Shown here piece by piece: positions 34,061 to 41,923 of a stretch of 64,000 nucleotides of DNA. Within the stretch, counting starts at the first letter, position 1, and each line of letters begins with the position of its first letter. The DNA lies in assembly GCA_020850535.1 (NCBI GenBank), contig JADZEM010000123.1:143326-207325 (forward strand), given 5' to 3'. The notes under the pieces were generated by a model. The model worked only from the letters and a program-made list of their open reading frames with translations, was not told the origin of the DNA and searched no databases. A program made the translations under genes and the position numbers. The stretch is from Chloroflexota bacterium. Lineage in GTDB: Bacteria; Chloroflexota; UBA6077; JACCZL01.

Positions 34061-34357
34061 GGTCGTGGATCGTGGGCTGTGGGGAGGAGCACGGGCGAAG
34101 GACTCTGGGGTCTGACCGAAGCAGCGTGTCGGTGAAAGCATGCAAGTACACATTGTCATCCTGAGCGTAGCGAAGGACCTCAGCCGCGGAACGTCATGGT
34201 TGGGAGATCCTTCACGTCGCTCGCAAGCTCGCTCGTTCAGGATGACATACTCTGCCCACGGCCCACGTCCACGGTCCACGGCCCACGGTCCACGGCCCAC
34301 GGCCCACGGCCCACGTCCACGGCCCACGGCCACGGCCACGGCCCACGATCCATGACC
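34061..34357. repeat. Inverted repeat and low-complexity CCCACGG repeats between GS-like and K+ channel genes
   Basis: Two 23-bp inverted arms (34061-34083 and 34335-34357) share GGATCGTGGGC. Inside lie the palindromic element 34154-34247 and, at about 34256-34345, a run of degenerate 6-7-bp units such as cccacgg and tccacgg. The 345-bp gap holds no gene; frames across it are Arg/Pro/His repeats. Confidence 0.75.
34154..34247. repeat. MITE-like palindromic element (TGTCATCCTGA ends)
   Basis: The 94-bp element starts TGTCATCCTGAGCG and ends with its inverted counterpart, GTTCAGGATGACA. GAAGGACCTC and GAGATCCTTC follow inward in inverted order. Elements with this end sequence are common dispersed repeats in many bacterial genomes. 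It contains no transposase and would need one in trans. Confidence 0.7.
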
Positions 34358-34379
34358 TACGACCCTGCCTGGATGTCCG

Positions 34380-35120
34380 GTGACTGACGATGGACGGCGC
34401 GAGCGCCGGCAGCAGCTCACCGAGCGCGTCGAGCGGGCCTCGCGCCTGCCGATGGTGCTGCTCTCGATTGTGTTCCTGGCGGCCGTCGCCCTGCCCGAGC
34501 TGGTCGAGCTGACGCCGGAGCTGCACGAGACCCTCGAAGGCGTCAACTGGCTGATCTGGGCCGTGTTCGCCTTTGAGCTGGGCCTGATGACCTACCTTGC
34601 CCCCGACCGGCGGCGCTACCTGCTCGAACACTGGGTTGACGTGCTGACGGTGCTGGTGCCGTTCCTGCTCTCGGTGCGGCTGCTGCGGATCGCGATTGTG
34701 AGCGCGCGCCTCTGGACCGAGGTCCGCGTGCTGATCTACCAGCGGACCTTCAGCACGGTGGCGATGACCAGCCTCGTCTCGGCCATCTGCGCCGCGACGC
34801 TGGTGTACGCCGTCGAGCGGGGCGGCGAGGGGCCGATCCAGACCTATCCTGACGCGCTCTGGTGGGCGGCGGCGACGGTGACCACGGTCGGGTACGGGGA
34901 CGTCTTCCCGAAGACGGCTGCCGGGCGCGGCATCGCGTTCCTGCTGATGCTGGTCGGCATCAGCGTGTTCGGCCTGCTGACGGCGCGGGTGGCCGCCTTC
35001 TTCGTGCAGGAGAACGAGCACGAGGTGGATCATCACGGCCAGAAGCTGGACGAGGTGCTGACCCGGCTGGAGCGCCTCGAAGCAGCCCTGAAAGACCTCA
35101 CCGCCCAGCCCCCGGGGTAA
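34380..35120 (+). CDS. Voltage-gated-type potassium channel
   Basis: A membrane protein of 246 residues. Hydrophobic segments follow an S1-S6 plan, an arginine-bearing S4-like stretch is present (LLSVRLLRIAIVSARLW), and the selectivity filter is TVTTVGYGD at about 166-174. The tail after S6 is a predicted coiled coil (HHGQKLDEVLTRLERLEAAL) as in tetrameric Kv-like channels. It probably conducts K+ across the cytoplasmic membrane as a homotetramer. The GTG at 34380 has only a weak ribosome site. Its stop codon lies inside a 24-bp tandem repeat. Confidence 0.88.
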   Translation: MTDDGRRERRQQLTERVERASRLPMVLLSIVFLAAVALPELVELTPELHETLEGVNWLIWAVFAFELGLMTYLAPDRRRYLLEHWVDVLTVLVPFLLSVRLLRIAIVSARLWTEVRVLIYQRTFSTVAMTSLVSAICAATLVYAVERGGEGPIQTYPDALWWAAATVTTVGYGDVFPKTAAGRGIAFLLMLVGISVFGLLTARVAAFFVQENEHEVDHHGQKLDEVLTRLERLEAALKDLTAQPPG

Positions 35121-35156
35121 CCTCACCGCCGGCCCCCGGGGTAACCTCACCGCCGG
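35109..35156. repeat. 24-bp tandem repeat overlapping the channel stop codon
   Basis: Two perfect 24-bp units, each beginning CCCCCGGGG and ending with CACCGCCGG; the core GGGGTAACCTCACC includes the TAA stop of the channel gene in the first unit. A related CCGGGGTAACCTCACC occurs at about 13293-13308, and GGTGAGGTTGCTCCGG at about 41178-41193. Confidence 0.8.
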
Positions 35157-35167
35157 CCCGGGGGAGA

Positions 35168-35284
35168 CCTCACCCCTCGACCCGCTGCGCGGCGCAACTA
35201 TCCTTCGGCTCGCAAGCTCCCGCGGAGCGCGACTATCGTTCCGCGGAACGACATCGCTCAGGACCTTCGCCGACATCGTCTCCG
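35168..35284. repeat. 117-bp dispersed repeat, intergenic copy
   Basis: It matches 41068-41184 in inverted orientation over the same length with only a handful of mismatches, located near the two ends. It contains the palindrome CGTTCCGCGGAACG and the words CTCGCAAGCTC and AGGACCTTCGCC. Here it lies between the potassium channel and an SDR gene. Immediately downstream, at 35325-35355, is a diverged copy of the 45-bp unit found at 38086-38175. Confidence 0.85.
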
Positions 35285-35371
35285 ATGCGGAGAGGGGGAG
35301 ACGGCGGCACAGCCCATCCCCGAAACCTGAAACCAAGAATCCAGAACCTGACGGACACGAGGAGCTGACAC

Positions 35372-36139
35372 ATGCGGTTGGATGGCAAGGTCGCGCTGAT
35401 CACCGGCGCGGGATCGGGCATGGGGCGCGTCGCCTCGCTGCTCTTCGCCCGCGAGGGCGCGAAGATCGTCGGGACGGACGTAGACGAGGCGGCCGGCCGC
35501 GAGACCGAGGCGATGGCCCGGGCCGAGGGGCTGGACGTCCGCTTCTTCAAGGCCGACGTCAGCAAGGAGGCCGACTGCCGGGCGATGGTCGCCTTCGCGG
35601 AGGAGACGTTCGGCAAGCTGAACGTCCTCTACAACAACGCCGGCATCTTCCCCGAGGCCGACCACTCGGTGACCGACACCGACGAGGCCGTCTGGGATCG
35701 CGTCCTGGCCGTCAACGTCAAGGGCGTCTACCTGGGCTGCAAGTACGCTATCCCGGCTATGCAGCGCGCTGGCGGCGGCTCGATCGTCAACATCGCGTCG
35801 TTCGTGGCGCTGGTGGGCTGCACCGTGCCGCAGGACGCCTACACGGCCTCGAAGGGGGCGGTGATCGCAATGACGCGCTCGCTGGCGGTGCAGTTCGCGC
35901 CGGAGGGCATCCGCACGAACGCCATCTGCCCTGGCCCCATCGAGACGCCGCTGCTGATGAGCTGGCTGCTCACCGATCCCGAGGCGAAGGCGAAGCGGCT
36001 GGCGCGCAACCCGACGGGGCGCTTCGGCAAGCCGGAGGACATCGTCTACCTGGCGCTGTACCTGGCGTCAGACGAATCGACCTGGACGAACGGCGCGATC
36101 ATCAGCGCGGACGGCGGCATCACCGCCAACTACTTCTGA
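35372..36139 (+). CDS. Short-chain dehydrogenase/reductase (FabG-like)
   Basis: A classical SDR of 255 residues: TGAGSGMGRVAS cofactor motif, LNVLYNNAGIFPEA, Ser in NIASFVALVG, and YTASK as the YxxxK site. The C-terminal GAIISADGGITANYF is the usual substrate-loop end of this family. The ATG at 35372 follows AGGAG at 8 nt. Cytoplasmic NAD(P)-dependent enzyme; substrate unknown. Its last codons and 3' flank are repeated 862 bp downstream (36954-37011). Confidence 0.88.
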   Translation: MRLDGKVALITGAGSGMGRVASLLFAREGAKIVGTDVDEAAGRETEAMARAEGLDVRFFKADVSKEADCRAMVAFAEETFGKLNVLYNNAGIFPEADHSVTDTDEAVWDRVLAVNVKGVYLGCKYAIPAMQRAGGGSIVNIASFVALVGCTVPQDAYTASKGAVIAMTRSLAVQFAPEGIRTNAICPGPIETPLLMSWLLTDPEAKAKRLARNPTGRFGKPEDIVYLALYLASDESTWTNGAIISADGGITANYF

Positions 36140-36149
36140 AGAGGCGCGC
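36092..36149 (+). repeat. 58-bp direct repeat, copy 1 (3' end of SDR gene)
   Basis: Covers the last 15 codons, the stop and 10 bp of flank of the SDR gene. It is identical to 36954-37011 at 56 of 58 positions. The two copies bracket a segment with two small minus-strand genes. Confidence 0.9.
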
Positions 36150-36180
36150 GGACGGCTGACGCTCGTGGCGGCGCCAGCCG

Positions 36181-36435
36181 CTATGCGTGCGCGATGGTCG
36201 AAGCCATGCGTCGGACCTCGGAGACGAAATCGGCGCCTTCGACGATGGTCCGAGCCTGCACCTGGCCTGCCTCGTCTGGCTCAAATGCGATGATGGCCAT
36301 GTCAGCAGCGACATCCTCGCCGTTGAGTCGCAAGATGTCGAGCAGGAGTGCGCGTGCCTCTTCCAGGGAGTCGAACGCGCCGCCTGCGCGATTCCCCGTG
36401 GCGTCATCCCAGACTTCGTAGTACGTCGCGATCAT
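36181..36435 (-). CDS. Small hypothetical protein (84 aa)
   Basis: Begins MIATYYEVWDDATGNRAGGA and continues FDSLEEARALLLDILRLNGE, then MAIIAFEPDEAGQ. It looks like a small alpha/beta protein with a short beta-hairpin opening. The ATG at 36435 has GGAG upstream. I do not recognise a named family. It lies 54 bp downstream of another small gene on the same strand, inside the segment bracketed by 58-bp direct repeats. Base composition is visibly lower in G+C than the flanks, suggesting the pair arrived together. Confidence 0.65.
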   Translation of the reverse strand: MIATYYEVWDDATGNRAGGAFDSLEEARALLLDILRLNGEDVAADMAIIAFEPDEAGQVQARTIVEGADFVSEVRRMASTIAHA

Positions 36436-36489
36436 GCCGCTGACTCCTTCTTCTCACTCTACCACGTGGCCATGGCCGGGGTCCGATTC

Positions 36490-36948
36490 CTACTCGCCCG
36501 TGAGTCCATGCACAATGCGCACGACATAGCCGATCAGGTCAGGAGCTGAACTCTCGTCGAGCATCGCGCGTTGGCTGTCGTACAGCAGCCAGTGACCGCT
36601 TCCTGGTCGATCTGGTGGCTCGCACCAGATCGGCGCATCATCGGGAATTTCGATGGTGGCGATATAGATGCCCGGCTTCCAGTTACGCGCAAGCCCGAGA
36701 CTGCGTACTTCAGCCTCACTGTCGAAGACCGAAAGTCCAGCCCATTTCCTCACAAAGTCAGCATCGTGTGGGCGCGGGCATGGCTGACGGAGAGCCGCTT
36801 GAGAAAGGAAGTCCTGAATCGTCAGCAGCCGGTGCTTCACGAGCCGGTAGAAGATGCGAGACAGGGGCTGCCTCCTCGTGCGCCACCTGAATGGCTTGTG
36901 CCGCCGCATGGTAGCGGAACGTTCGGCATATCGTGCCAGGAAGGCCAC
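36490..36948 (-). CDS. Hypothetical protein within the direct-repeat segment
   Basis: Up to 152 residues from GTG 36948, or 139 from the ATG at 36909; neither has a strong ribosome site. The N-terminus is strongly basic (MRRHKPFRWRTRRQPLSRIF). The C-terminal part (FVRKWAGLSVFDSEAEVRSL, then IYIATIEIPDD, and WLLYDS) looks like a compact folded domain. The family is unknown; a small toxin or phage-derived protein is conceivable but not shown. The direct-repeat copy 36954-37011 ends 6 bp from its 5' end. It precedes the 84-aa gene in the same orientation. Confidence 0.55.
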   Translation of the reverse strand: MAFLARYAERSATMRRHKPFRWRTRRQPLSRIFYRLVKHRLLTIQDFLSQAALRQPCPRPHDADFVRKWAGLSVFDSEAEVRSLGLARNWKPGIYIATIEIPDDAPIWCEPPDRPGSGHWLLYDSQRAMLDESSAPDLIGYVVRIVHGLTGE

Positions 36949-36953
36949 TCCAT

Positions 36954-37011
36954 GGCGCGATCATCAGCGCGGACGGCGGCATCACCGCCAACTATTTCTG
37001 AGGAGGCGCGC
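36954..37011 (+). repeat. 58-bp direct repeat, copy 2 (detached SDR 3' end)
   Basis: Same sequence as 36092-36149 with two differences (tac/tat and gaag/gagg). No SDR coding sequence lies upstream of it, so it is a detached gene tail. It marks the right edge of the two-gene segment. Confidence 0.9.
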
Positions 37012-37052
37012 AGCAGTGGCATCGAGGGGCATCTGGGCGGCGGCTCGGCCGG

Positions 37053-37529
37053 TCACGTGTCGACGACGTACCGCCAGACGTTCGTCTCGAACTTCGTGAA
37101 GCCGACCCGCTGGTGGAGCCGGATCGCAGGCTGGCGGTGGTTGCCTGAGTGCAATTCGATGCGGCAGGCCCGCTGCTCGGCGGCCAGCCGCTGGCACTCC
37201 CGCACCAACGCCTCGCCGATACCTTTGCCCCGCACTGGCTCGTCTACGACCACGTCCTCGACGAACCCGAACGTCGCCCCTGGGGTGGCGAGCAGCAGCA
37301 GCGTGAGCGTCCCGACGATCCGGCCATCGCCGCCACGAGCGGCCAGCCTGCACGGCGCGATGCTCGCCGCAGGATAGCCGCTCGTGGGCCGCAGCCGCGG
37401 CGCGGAACGAGCGCTGACGCGTGAGGCCGCTCCGCGCTCCGGTGGTGCGTGGACTCTCGACCTTATGCCGCCAGCACCACCGCCTGCTGCCGACGCCGGG
37501 CTGGCCGCCCCAGTGGCCGAAGCTGCCAC
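37053..37529 (-). pseudogene. GNAT acetyltransferase, N-terminally truncated
   Basis: Only the last 95 or so residues of this frame are GNAT-like: GDGRIVGTLTLLLLATPG, GFVEDVVVDEPVRGKGIGEA with the acetyl-CoA loop (RGKGIG), and HRQPAIRLHQRVGF. Full-length GNAT proteins need about 50 more residues at the N-terminus. Here the upstream frame is an Arg/Ala/Pro-rich stretch that overlaps the end of the DoxX gene on the same strand, so the true N-terminus appears lost or frameshifted. No good start codon sits near the homology boundary (about 37350). Confidence 0.55.
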
Positions 37530-37873
37530 CGACCATACGCGATGGTCGCCGTCAGCAGGCCCGTCACCAGCGGGAAGAGTGGCGCGAGCACGTCGCCGCT
37601 GAGGCTACACACGACAACCGCGCCCACCATGATGATCGTCAGAGCAGCGGCGGCCAGCGCGGTCAGCCCCACGCGGATCCGCACCAGTCCCGGCAAGATC
37701 AGGCCCAGGCCTCCCACGACCTCCGCCACCGAGATGAACTGCATCAGCAGCCCGGGCAGCGCAATCGGCATCTGAGCCAGCAACTCGTCGAGCGGCATCG
37801 CGAGCTTGGCAGACCCGCCGAAGATGAAGAGCGCGCCAACCAGTACCTGCAGCGTCCACAGTGCGATGTTCAC
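37463..37873 (-). CDS. DoxX family membrane protein
   Basis: A protein of 136 residues with four hydrophobic helices. It starts MNIALWTLQVLVGALFIFGG (GTG), followed by SAKLAMP and ISVAEVVGGLGLILPGL, the DoxX core. DoxX-like proteins are quinone-pathway or oxidoreductase-associated membrane proteins whose exact role here is unknown. The GTG at 37873 follows AGGAGG at 6 nt, which decides it over a longer frame to 37966. The next gene on the strand is the truncated GNAT. Confidence 0.82.
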   Translation of the reverse strand: MNIALWTLQVLVGALFIFGGSAKLAMPLDELLAQMPIALPGLLMQFISVAEVVGGLGLILPGLVRIRVGLTALAAAALTIIMVGAVVVCSLSGDVLAPLFPLVTGLLTATIAYGRWQLRPLGRPARRRQQAVVLAA

Positions 37874-38085
37874 GATCTGCCTCCTGCGCGTGTTGGGTGG
37901 GGTGTCAGCTGGGCGGCGGGTCGCCGGGAGTTCGCTCCTCGCTGTCCCCGTTGCCCTGTCGTGCATCAGGCGTTCACCGAGGCTGTACCGTCGTTCAGCC
38001 CGGCCCGCGCACCGCGTTCAGCCAGACCGCCCGCCCGCCACGACGCCGCGCCTGCCCTCGCCCCTCGGCCCATACCCCTCGACCT

Positions 38086-38175
38086 ACGACCCACCTCTGA
38101 AACCCGAAACCCAGAACCCGACACCCGCTCACGACCCACCTCTGAAACCCGAAACCCAGAACCCGACACCCCCTC
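38086..38175. repeat. 45-bp tandem repeat, two units
   Basis: Two 45-bp units (38086-38130, 38131-38175) differ at one base. The core is gaaacccgaaacccagaac. A diverged copy of the core (gaaacctgaaaccaagaatc) lies at about 35331. The 379-bp gap between DoxX and the AAA/TPR gene contains nothing else apart from a TATCCT -10-like hexamer near 38220 ahead of the latter. Confidence 0.85.
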
Positions 38176-38252
38176 ATCACAATCCCATCTCGCGCACCTG
38201 AAATCTCGTTCAGGGTGCCGTATCCTTAGAACATGCGATCGGGGGCAGGGCG

Positions 38253-41200
38253 GTGCGCGCGGGCGGCTCGGTGGTGACCGAGATGCCACGCCTGCCGGCC
38301 CTCCGGGGGTTCGTGGGGCGGGACCGCGAGCTGGCCGAGCTGACGGCCGGCCTGGATGATGCCCTCGCCGGACTGGGCCGTCTCTTCCTGCTGGCCGGCG
38401 AGCCCGGCATCGGCAAGACCGGCCTGACCGAGCAACTGGCTGCACAGGCTGCTGCGCGAGGCGCGGTCGCCGCCTGGGGCCGCTGCTGGGAAGGCGGCGG
38501 TGCGCCACCCTTCTGGCCGTGGGCACAGATCGTGGAGTCCGTCGCCGCTGATTGCGACGACGACACGCTGCGAGCGTGGCTCGGGCCGGGCGCGGCGGCC
38601 GTCGTCGGGATGGCGCCCGGCTTGGCGTTCCGGCTCGGTCAGGATGCCGCCAGCCCCGCTGCGCTGCCCGGCATCGCCTCCGATGCTGCCCGCTTCTCCC
38701 TCTTCCTGAGCGTCGCCGCCTTCCTCAAGCGCGCAGCCGCCGCCCAGCCATGCGTCCTGATCTTCGAGGATCTGCACGCCGCCGACGATGCCTCACTGCT
38801 GCTCCTGCGCTACCTCGCACGAGACCTGCGTGGAACCCGCCTCTTCCTGCTGGGCACCTACCGCGACGCCGAGATCGCCCGCTTGCCGGACGTTGGCGAC
38901 GCCATCGGCGCGCTGGTGCGCGAGGGACACCTGACCACCCTCCACGGCCTGCCTCAGGACGACGTGCGCGACCTGATCGCCGAGCTTGGCGGCGTCGCGC
39001 CGTCGGCTGCGACCGTCGCCGCCATCCACGAGACGACCGAGGGGAACCCGCTGTTCGTGCGGGAGGCCGTCCGCCTGCTGGCCTCGTCGGGCGCGCTCGC
39101 CAGCCCCGAGCGGCCAGCCGTCCCGATCCCCAGCAGTGTGCGCGCGCTGATCCAGCAGCGGCTCGCCCCGCTCTCGGTCGGCGCGGTCCAGGTGCTGTCC
39201 GCCGCCGCCGTCGTCGGGCGGGACTTCGATGTGGCGCTCGTCGGGCCGGCCTGCGAGCTGCCGCCGTCAGACGTGCTGGCCGCCGTCTCCGAGGCTGTCG
39301 CGCTCGGCGTCGTGGCCGAGGAGTCGGTCGCCCTGGGCCGCTACCGGTTCTCGCACTCGCTGATGCGCGAGGTCGTCTACGAGAGCCTGCCGATCCCCGT
39401 CCGCGCCAGCCTGCACCGCGCCGTGGGCGAGGCCATCGAGCGGCTGTACGGCCCCGACTCGGACACGCACATGGCCGAGCTGGCCCGCCACTTCTCGGAG
39501 CTGACCAGCGCCGGCGAGCGCGAGCGCGCCCTCCAGTACACCCGCCGGGCCGGCGACCTCGCCATGCGGACCCACGCCTACGAGGACGCCGTGGCCGAGT
39601 ATGGCCGCGCCCTCCGGACCCTCGACCTCGCCAGCCCCAGCGGCGCGGATGACGCCCTGCGCTGCGACCTCCTGCTGAGCCTCGGAGCGGCCCAGGTGCG
39701 GGCCGGGCGTTATCCCGCCGCCAAGGAGACCCATCTCCAGGCCGCCGAGCTTGCCCGCCAGTTGACCGACCCGGAGCGCTTCACCCGGGCGGCGCTCGGG
39801 TACGGCGAGCCGTACGTCGAAGGTGGGCTGGTCAACCGCCAGCTTGTCGGGCTGCTCCGCGAGGGGCTGGAGCAGTTGCCGGCCGAGGACAGCCCGCTGC
39901 GAGCGCGGACGCTGGCCCGCCTGTCGGTCGAGCTGACCTTCTCGGATGAGATCCACTTGACGGACGGCTTGAGCCGGCAGGCAGTCGGGATGGCCCGGCG
40001 GCTGGGCGAGGCGCAGTCGCTCGGAGCCGCGCTCGACGCCCGCTGGATGGCCGTCTGGGGGCCGGACGGCCTCTCCGAGCGGACGGCGCTCGCCCACGAG
40101 ATCCTCCAGCTTGCCCGCCAGACCGGTCAGCGCGATCTGGAGCTGATGGGGCGCGGGCAGCGGGCGACCTCCGCCCTGGAATCTGGCGATCTGTTGGCGT
40201 TCGAGTCCGAGGTGGCCCTTCACGGGCGGCTGGCCGACGAGCTACGGATGCCCGTGCGCCAGTGGACCACCACCACGATGCGGGCAACGCGGGCCCTGTT
40301 GCTGGGCCACTTCTCCGAGGCCGAAGCGCTGGCCGAGGAGGGCCTGGCGCTCCAGCCTGAGCTGCCGAACGCGCGCTGGGCGCACGTCAACGAGATGGCG
40401 ATGCTCGCCTGGGAACGCGGGCAGATCGGGGAGCAGCGCGAGCGCTGGCAGGGAATCGTCACGCGGTTTCCGCGCGCCGCGTTCGCGCGGGGCTGGCTCG
40501 GGCTGGCCGACCTCGCCGCCGGCGACCGAGCAGCCGCGCAGCGCACGCTGACGCTCCTGGCCGAGCAGATCCCGCTGCGACCCCGCAGCGGCCTCTGGCT
40601 GCCAGGCTTCGCGCTGGCCGCGATGCTCGCCGCACAGCTCGACGACGCTGCCGCCTCGGCCGCCCTCTACACGGTGCTCGCGCCGTACGCCGGGCACGTC
40701 GTCGTGATGCCCATCGAGCACCCGGTGGTCTGCTTCGGCTCGACCTCCCTGCACCTGGGTACGCTGGCGCACGGGGCCGGCCGCCTGGACGCCGCCGCCG
40801 AGCACTTCGCGGCGGCCCTTCGCGAGCACGAGCGGCTGGGCGCTGCGCCCCTGCTGGCGCGCACACGGGTGGCCTACGGCCGGCTGCTGCTCCTGCGTGA
40901 GCGGCCAGAAGACCAGGCCCAGGCGGCCGACCTGCTGGACCGGGCCGAGGAAGCGGCGACGGCGCTCGGCATGCCCGGCCTGCGCGCCGAGATCGCCGCC
41001 CTCCGCGCTGATCCTCGCCCCGCCGCGCAGGAGGTGCGCCGCGATGCCGCCCGCCCCCTCTCCGCGCCGGAGATGATGTCGGCGAAGGTCCTGAGCGATG
41101 TCGTTCCGCGGAACGATAGTCGCGCTCCGCGGGAGCTTGCGAGCCGAAGGATAGTTGCGCCGCGCAGCGGGTCAGACGGTGAGGTTGCTCCGGCGCAGAG

Positions 41201-41861
41201 CGGGGGAGATATGGCCCCGCCTCCTACCAATCCCGCACCCCCGCCTACATCGCCCTCTCCGACTGAGCGCTTCCAGCGTGAGGGCGAGTACTGGACCATC
41301 GCCTTCAACGGCGAGACGGTCCGGCTCAAGGACTCGAAGGGGCTGCGACAGATCGCCGTGCTGCTGGGGCAGCCGGGCCGTGAGCTGCCCGTCACCGAGC
41401 TGGAAGCGCTCGTCAGCGGGCCAGCCGACACGGGCGCCACAGCCGCCGGCCGCGCGGCTGACCGGGGCGAGCTGGAGGCCCGCAGCGACACCGGCGACGC
41501 CGGCGAGCTGCTCGACGCCGAGGCGAAGGCCGCCTACAAGACTCGCCTGGACGACTTGCAGGAGGAGATCGACGAGGCCGAGGCGTTCAACGACGCCGAG
41601 CGCGCCGAGCAGGCCCGCGCCGAGCGCGAGTTCCTGATCCGCGAGCTGGCCCGCGCGGTGGGGCTGGGCGGCCGGGACCGCAAGGCCGCCTCCCATGCCG
41701 AGCGCGCCCGCCTGAACGCCACCCGCGCCATCCGCTCCGCCATGGCGAACGTCGCCCGCGAGCATCCGCTGCTGGGGCAGCATCTCGCCGCGACCATCCG
41801 CACCGGCCGCTACTGCTCGTACACACCGGACCCGCGCACGCCGGTGGCCTGGTCGCTCTGA
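38253..41861 (+). CDS. Large AAA (AAA_16)/TPR signalling protein
   Basis: A protein of about 1202 residues. N-terminal STAND-type ATPase: RGFVGRDRELAELTAGL, Walker A LAGEPGIGKTGL near residue 50, Walker B VLIFEDLHAADD near 170, and LFLLGTYRDAEI. Helical repeats (TPR/bacterial transcriptional-activator-like) fill about 380-930. The C-terminus (residues about 1010-1202: REGEYWTIAFNGETVRLKDS, then GLGGRDRKAASHAERAR and YCSYTPDPRTPVAW) is a conserved domain seen on similar regulators. A 117-bp repeat encodes the linker between them (about residues 939-978). The GTG at 38253 is chosen; GTG 38271 or 38274 are alternatives. A signalling or regulatory role is inferred from architecture. Confidence 0.8.
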   Translation: MRAGGSVVTEMPRLPALRGFVGRDRELAELTAGLDDALAGLGRLFLLAGEPGIGKTGLTEQLAAQAAARGAVAAWGRCWEGGGAPPFWPWAQIVESVAADCDDDTLRAWLGPGAAAVVGMAPGLAFRLGQDAASPAALPGIASDAARFSLFLSVAAFLKRAAAAQPCVLIFEDLHAADDASLLLLRYLARDLRGTRLFLLGTYRDAEIARLPDVGDAIGALVREGHLTTLHGLPQDDVRDLIAELGGVAPSAATVAAIHETTEGNPLFVREAVRLLASSGALASPERPAVPIPSSVRALIQQRLAPLSVGAVQVLSAAAVVGRDFDVALVGPACELPPSDVLAAVSEAVALGVVAEESVALGRYRFSHSLMREVVYESLPIPVRASLHRAVGEAIERLYGPDSDTHMAELARHFSELTSAGERERALQYTRRAGDLAMRTHAYEDAVAEYGRALRTLDLASPSGADDALRCDLLLSLGAAQVRAGRYPAAKETHLQAAELARQLTDPERFTRAALGYGEPYVEGGLVNRQLVGLLREGLEQLPAEDSPLRARTLARLSVELTFSDEIHLTDGLSRQAVGMARRLGEAQSLGAALDARWMAVWGPDGLSERTALAHEILQLARQTGQRDLELMGRGQRATSALESGDLLAFESEVALHGRLADELRMPVRQWTTTTMRATRALLLGHFSEAEALAEEGLALQPELPNARWAHVNEMAMLAWERGQIGEQRERWQGIVTRFPRAAFARGWLGLADLAAGDRAAAQRTLTLLAEQIPLRPRSGLWLPGFALAAMLAAQLDDAAASAALYTVLAPYAGHVVVMPIEHPVVCFGSTSLHLGTLAHGAGRLDAAAEHFAAALREHERLGAAPLLARTRVAYGRLLLLRERPEDQAQAADLLDRAEEAATALGMPGLRAEIAALRADPRPAAQEVRRDAARPLSAPEMMSAKVLSDVVPRNDSRAPRELASRRIVAPRSGSDGEVAPAQSGGDMAPPPTNPAPPPTSPSPTERFQREGEYWTIAFNGETVRLKDSKGLRQIAVLLGQPGRELPVTELEALVSGPADTGATAAGRAADRGELEARSDTGDAGELLDAEAKAAYKTRLDDLQEEIDEAEAFNDAERAEQARAEREFLIRELARAVGLGGRDRKAASHAERARLNATRAIRSAMANVAREHPLLGQHLAATIRTGRYCSYTPDPRTPVAWSL
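41068..41184. repeat. 117-bp dispersed repeat inside the AAA/TPR coding sequence
   Basis: Inverted near-identical copy of 35168-35284. 117 is a multiple of three and it is read through in frame, adding about 39 residues (including KVLSDVVPRNDSRAPRELAS). It lies in the linker between the helical-repeat region and the C-terminal domain. Confidence 0.88.
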
Positions 41862-41923
41862 CGCACAGCGCACGCGGCACGGCTCCCGCGGAGTCGGCTA
41901 CGCTCTCTCCCGCCGGAGGAGTC

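Noticed and set aside
34251..34350. CCCACGG-type repeats as a CRISPR array
   Set aside because: Units are 6-7 bp, degenerate and without unique spacers; no cas genes nearby.
36490..36948. Toxin-antitoxin assignment for the two small genes between the 58-bp direct repeats
   Set aside because: Neither protein shows a recognisable toxin or antitoxin motif; the gene order alone is not evidence.
37874..38252. Possible small protein encoded by the 45-bp tandem repeat (peptide repeat with TSETRNPEP)
   Set aside because: No start with a ribosome site, and the same sequence appears diverged and frame-broken at 35.3 kb.
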